DNA of 64,000 bases, from the NCBI RefSeq assembly GCF_937881195.1, contig NZ_CALGFC010000065.1, positions 14,605 to 78,604 on the forward strand. Direction: 5' to 3'. The stretch comes from an uncultured Methanobrevibacter sp. (GTDB lineage Archaea > Methanobacteriota > Methanobacteria > Methanobacteriales > Methanobacteriaceae). Under the pieces are notes generated by a model. That model made no database searches. It was not told the DNA's origin and worked only from the letters and a program-made list of their open reading frames with translations. Positions 60,972-64,000 of the stretch are shown piece by piece. Made by a program: the position numbers and the translations under genes. Position 1 is the stretch's first letter; every line of letters begins with the position of its first letter.

Positions 60972-61562
60972 TTAATCAATACCATCAACACATATCCCTA
61001 AAAAAGGAGCTATTGATTTTCTAATATCAGATTGCACTTTATTAGGGCCATTATTAGCATTTATAATTCTAAAATTATCATTACTTTTAGCTATGCCCAA
61101 ATAATTACTTTTAACAACAGATAAAAAAGATTTTTTTTCAAATTCATCTTCGCCAGAACATCTATCAATAGCTAAATTAACATCAATGTCTAAAAGAAGA
61201 ACTAAATCTGGTTTTTTTGCATATTTATTTATTTCAAAAATCCAATCAGCTGGTTTTTGATAAGCCAAACTAGAATAAAAAGACCTATCACTAATTATAA
61301 CTTTGTTGCAATATTCTTCCTTGTTTAATTTTTCCATTAATAATAAACGATCAGCTGCAAATAGCAAACCCAGTGTCTTTTGGATGTTCTCATCGACAGC
61401 ATTAGGTTTTGTAAGCATTTCTCTAATCAAAACACCAATATCCGAATTAGTAGGTTCAACTATTAATTCAGATTCAATTCCTGAATCCTCAAGCCATTTC
61501 TTAAGAGCATTTATTTGAGTAGTTTTCCCTGCACCATCAATACCTTCTAAAACTATATACAT
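60972..61562 (-). CDS. tmk: Thymidylate kinase
   Basis: A 196-aa dTMP kinase that phosphorylates dTMP to dTDP. P-loop LEGIDGAGKTTQI (residues 5-17), the DR motif DRSFYSSLAYQ (about 95-105) and a lid region follow. Length is somewhat below bacterial enzymes but normal for archaea. No ribosome site stands out. Convergent with the small acidic gene. Confidence 0.92.
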   Translation of the reverse strand: MYIVLEGIDGAGKTTQINALKKWLEDSGIESELIVEPTNSDIGVLIREMLTKPNAVDENIQKTLGLLFAADRLLLMEKLNKEEYCNKVIISDRSFYSSLAYQKPADWIFEINKYAKKPDLVLLLDIDVNLAIDRCSGEDEFEKKSFLSVVKSNYLGIAKSNDNFRIINANNGPNKVQSDIRKSIAPFLGICVDGID

Positions 61563-61648
61563 AAAAATAAATTATATCTTTGAGTTTATATATTTGTTTA
61601 TTAAAATAGTAATAGAAACTATAATAGTATATTCTAAAAAATATTTAA

Positions 61649-63592
61649 TTAAAATTTTTTAAGGATTTCCCCATATACTTCTTTCATTTTACCTTCTGAA
61701 TTTTCATAAATTCTCTTTAAAATAAACTCAGGAGTACTTCTTGCTAAACAATTCATTTTGGGAGTTCTATCAACAATTAGATTATAATTTTCATCGAGCC
61801 CCTTAGCTTCTATACCATCAACACGCACATCAGCATAAGCCATCAGTTCTTTAGCCATGTGAGTCACTATAATTGCAAAAGAATTAGAATCTTTAATCAT
61901 CTCTATAAAACTTGAAATGATTTTCACAGCTGCTTCTAATTCAGTTATACCTTCCAATTCATCAAGAAGTACAAGTTTTTCACTATCTGTGGTTACAATT
62001 GGCATAAAAACATTTAAGAATGATTCAAAAGCGCCTGCATCTAATGATCTTTTTTTTGAAAAGTGATAAATTTCATCAAGCAATTTAACTTCTGCATTTT
62101 TTGCACAAACTGGAAGGCCCATTTGAGCCATAATAGATATCTGAGCAATAGTCTCAAGAAGAGTAGTCTTTCCACCACTATTAGCTCCTGTTAGAAGAGC
62201 AACATTATTTTTTGAGGTTAAATTATAATCTATTCTTTGAATATAATCCCCATTTTCAAGACCCAACTCTAAATGTAAAGCACCTTCAAGTTTAAAATCA
62301 TCCGCTAATTTAGCAGGCATTAAATCATATTCATAGGCAAAACTACCCAAAGTAAACTCATAATCGAATTCTAAAGTTTTTCTAACCTCTTCAATCGCTT
62401 GAGTTTTAATACTATCCAAATAATTAGCTGCAGTAATCTTTTTATCAAACAAATCGTTTTCTTTTTCAGAATTTTGCATAAGTTTTATCCTTTCTAATTC
62501 ATTTTCATCTATTTCAAGAGGATATTGTCTTAAAAAAGGGTCAAAGTCAATTCCTGTTTCTAATTTGATATTTTGTTTGCCTTTAGTTATGATTTCATCA
62601 AATATTTTTTCAATCTTTGGAGGCATTGCATTATTTAAAAGGTCAAGCACCTCATCACCTTCAAGGTCAATTTCTTTAATGGAAACCCTAATTTCTTCAT
62701 CCATTGTAGCTTTTATAGAATTAACAACCTTTTCAATATTAACATCTCTTTTTTCAAGAGAGTTAACTTCATCTAAAATAGGATTTATATCTTCAAGAAC
62801 AGTTTTTTCATTAAGTATTTTTCTAATTTCTGCTACTCTGTTAAAGAGATCAATATTCTCATTAAAATAGTCAAGAATCAATTCAGGAACGATTTCATGT
62901 TCAGGAGCCTCTTTACTAATCATTATAGAGTTATTCATCTCACTAACTTCAATGAACCCCTCAGTATATACATAAAATATCAGTTCATATCCACGAATTT
63001 CTTCTTCAATCATGGAAGAAGAAGAGGCATTAATTATTGGGTAGTATTGATTAAGACCCAAATCAATTAAATAGTCATTATCCTCATCACTTTCTACGAG
63101 AATAGCTTTACTTGGATCATAGTCAGGTCTAGTTTTTTTTGGAATATCCAAATTTTTCATTAATCCTCTAAGTTTTATAATAGGCAATTTTGATACCCTT
63201 TCTTTTGCCTTCATTACAAAATCAACTTGATTTTCAATAGAATTTTTATTTTTAGAAGGAGATAATAAGAGAATTCTATTTTCTGAGTATTTTGTGTTAG
63301 AGTAAGATACAATTTTTTGAATTATTTCCTCATATAATTGAAATGCACGTTCACTTTTTAAAAATTCCTGAGAAGGATTTCCAAGTAGTTGATTCATTAT
63401 TTCAACAGCTTTTCTTTGACTTATTCCATCAATAGCAATCAAACTTTCTAAATCAACATTATTTACAATTTTTTCTAACTCTTCTTTCCCTCCGATAGAC
63501 CTATATATCTTTTCAGCTAATTTATCCCCAATACCCGTAATATTGTGTAAATCAACATTTTTAACTCTGTTTTTGTAGCTACTTTGACTCAT
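61649..63592 (-). CDS. Archaeal MutS-family ATPase with N-terminal helix-hairpin-helix
   Basis: A 647-aa MutS-related protein with an N-terminal double helix-hairpin-helix (residues about 14-67, NITGIGDKLAEKIYRSIG and AIDGISQRKAVEIM), a long middle region and the MutS ATPase core: GANSGGKTTLLE Walker A, LVLLDELEGITELEAA Walker B region and IIVTHMAKELMAYADV. There is no Smr nuclease domain. It fits the archaeal MutS2/MutS5-like group, which acts on branched DNA rather than in classical mismatch repair. No MutL is in the window. The ATG is preceded by a weak purine run. Functional assignment is uncertain. Confidence 0.82.
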   Translation of the reverse strand: MSQSSYKNRVKNVDLHNITGIGDKLAEKIYRSIGGKEELEKIVNNVDLESLIAIDGISQRKAVEIMNQLLGNPSQEFLKSERAFQLYEEIIQKIVSYSNTKYSENRILLLSPSKNKNSIENQVDFVMKAKERVSKLPIIKLRGLMKNLDIPKKTRPDYDPSKAILVESDEDNDYLIDLGLNQYYPIINASSSSMIEEEIRGYELIFYVYTEGFIEVSEMNNSIMISKEAPEHEIVPELILDYFNENIDLFNRVAEIRKILNEKTVLEDINPILDEVNSLEKRDVNIEKVVNSIKATMDEEIRVSIKEIDLEGDEVLDLLNNAMPPKIEKIFDEIITKGKQNIKLETGIDFDPFLRQYPLEIDENELERIKLMQNSEKENDLFDKKITAANYLDSIKTQAIEEVRKTLEFDYEFTLGSFAYEYDLMPAKLADDFKLEGALHLELGLENGDYIQRIDYNLTSKNNVALLTGANSGGKTTLLETIAQISIMAQMGLPVCAKNAEVKLLDEIYHFSKKRSLDAGAFESFLNVFMPIVTTDSEKLVLLDELEGITELEAAVKIISSFIEMIKDSNSFAIIVTHMAKELMAYADVRVDGIEAKGLDENYNLIVDRTPKMNCLARSTPEFILKRIYENSEGKMKEVYGEILKKF

Positions 63593-64000
63593 TTAAATCC
63601 CATTATCCTTCTTAAAATTTATGAAAAATATTTTAAATCTTTTTATACTTTGATAAAATTATATAATTAAGTTTGACCTATAGCATGTGAAAAGTAATAT
63701 TAAATAAAAAATTAAATCAAAAATTAGCCATATTATTTTATACAATAATATAAAATTCTATTTATACTTGATAGTAATACTTCTTTTAATCTTTAATAAT
63801 ACTTTTTATTATTTATAGAAATATATGTATATAAAACTATCAATTATTTAATTAATATCTAAAAATACAATTGACTAAAATTTAATAAAAAAATAAATAA
63901 AAAATAGTTAAAAATTAAAATATAAGCCAATAAAATTATAAGAAATATAAGAAATATAAGAAATATAAGAAATATAAGAAATATAAGAAATATAAGAAAT
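63593..64000. other. Intergenic ending in a 9-bp tandem repeat
   Basis: No gene. From 63941 to the window edge about 6.7 copies of AAGAAATAT repeat without interruption and may continue beyond the edge. Confidence 0.5.
63941..64000. repeat. 9-bp tandem repeat (AAGAAATAT)n
   Basis: About 6.7 perfect copies of AAGAAATAT reach the right window edge. The copies are identical, so the array is young or homogenised. There are no spacers, so it is not a CRISPR. Confidence 0.8.

Noticed and set aside
63941..64000. Possible CRISPR array at the right edge
   Set aside because: The 9-bp units are contiguous with no spacers, far too short for CRISPR repeats.

Overview
The window is very AT-rich DNA from a pseudomurein-walled methanogenic archaeon, almost certainly a Methanobrevibacter-like member of the Methanobacteriales. 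The support is a set of archaeal information-processing genes (MCM, aIF2-beta, an NMD3-like protein, Lhr, archaeal TyrRS), the archaeal purine enzyme PurP, an FdhC-type formate transporter, pseudomurein-binding repeats, a thermonicotianamine-synthase homologue and a beta-helix adhesin-like surface protein. I saw no rRNA, tRNA or CRISPR array.

Layout. (1) 1-15.2 kb is a surface and accessory region: a nicotianamine synthase-like enzyme, a TMEM175-type channel, a 1,026-aa adhesin-like protein, two small secreted proteins, a fusion of two receiver domains with a GT2 polysaccharide synthase, small membrane or zinc-ribbon proteins and a pseudomurein-binding-repeat protein. (2) 15.19-36.76 kb reads as one integrated mobile element of about 21.5 kb. 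It is bounded by a perfect 92-bp direct repeat (15193-15284 and 36665-36756). The right copy is the 3' end of an intact protein-coding gene, and a tyrosine integrase begins 42 bp inside it. (3) 36.7-64 kb is mainly chromosomal housekeeping: nitrilase, FMN-binding protein, HEAT protein, Lhr helicase, flavodoxin, NfeD and stomatin, PurP, FdhC, RlmE, MCM, aIF2-beta, NMD3-like, TyrRS, Tmk and a MutS-family ATPase.

The element carries replication and integration genes (SF3/D5 helicase, 400-aa integrase, a second catalytic-domain-only recombinase), two probable defence modules and accessory cargo. Module one is a Hachiman-like pair: a HamA-like PD-(D/E)xK nuclease whose stop overlaps the start of a HamB-like SF2 helicase with a C-terminal HIRAN domain. 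Module two is a TIR domain fused to a P-loop NTPase. The cargo includes an HNH-like zinc protein and a leftward run of membrane and secreted proteins (zinc ribbon, PepSY-like, zinc finger, small secreted, membrane-anchored GIY-YIG nuclease, DUF2085). This run diverges from a winged-HTH gene, with three phased TTTGGT boxes between them.

Other points of interest are the receiver-receiver-glycosyltransferase fusion with a degenerate second receiver, signal-peptide genes whose only well-placed starts are AUC or AUU, frequent G-run ribosome-binding sites, and two matching metal-regulator-like palindromes near a Cys-rich paralogue of the integration target gene.
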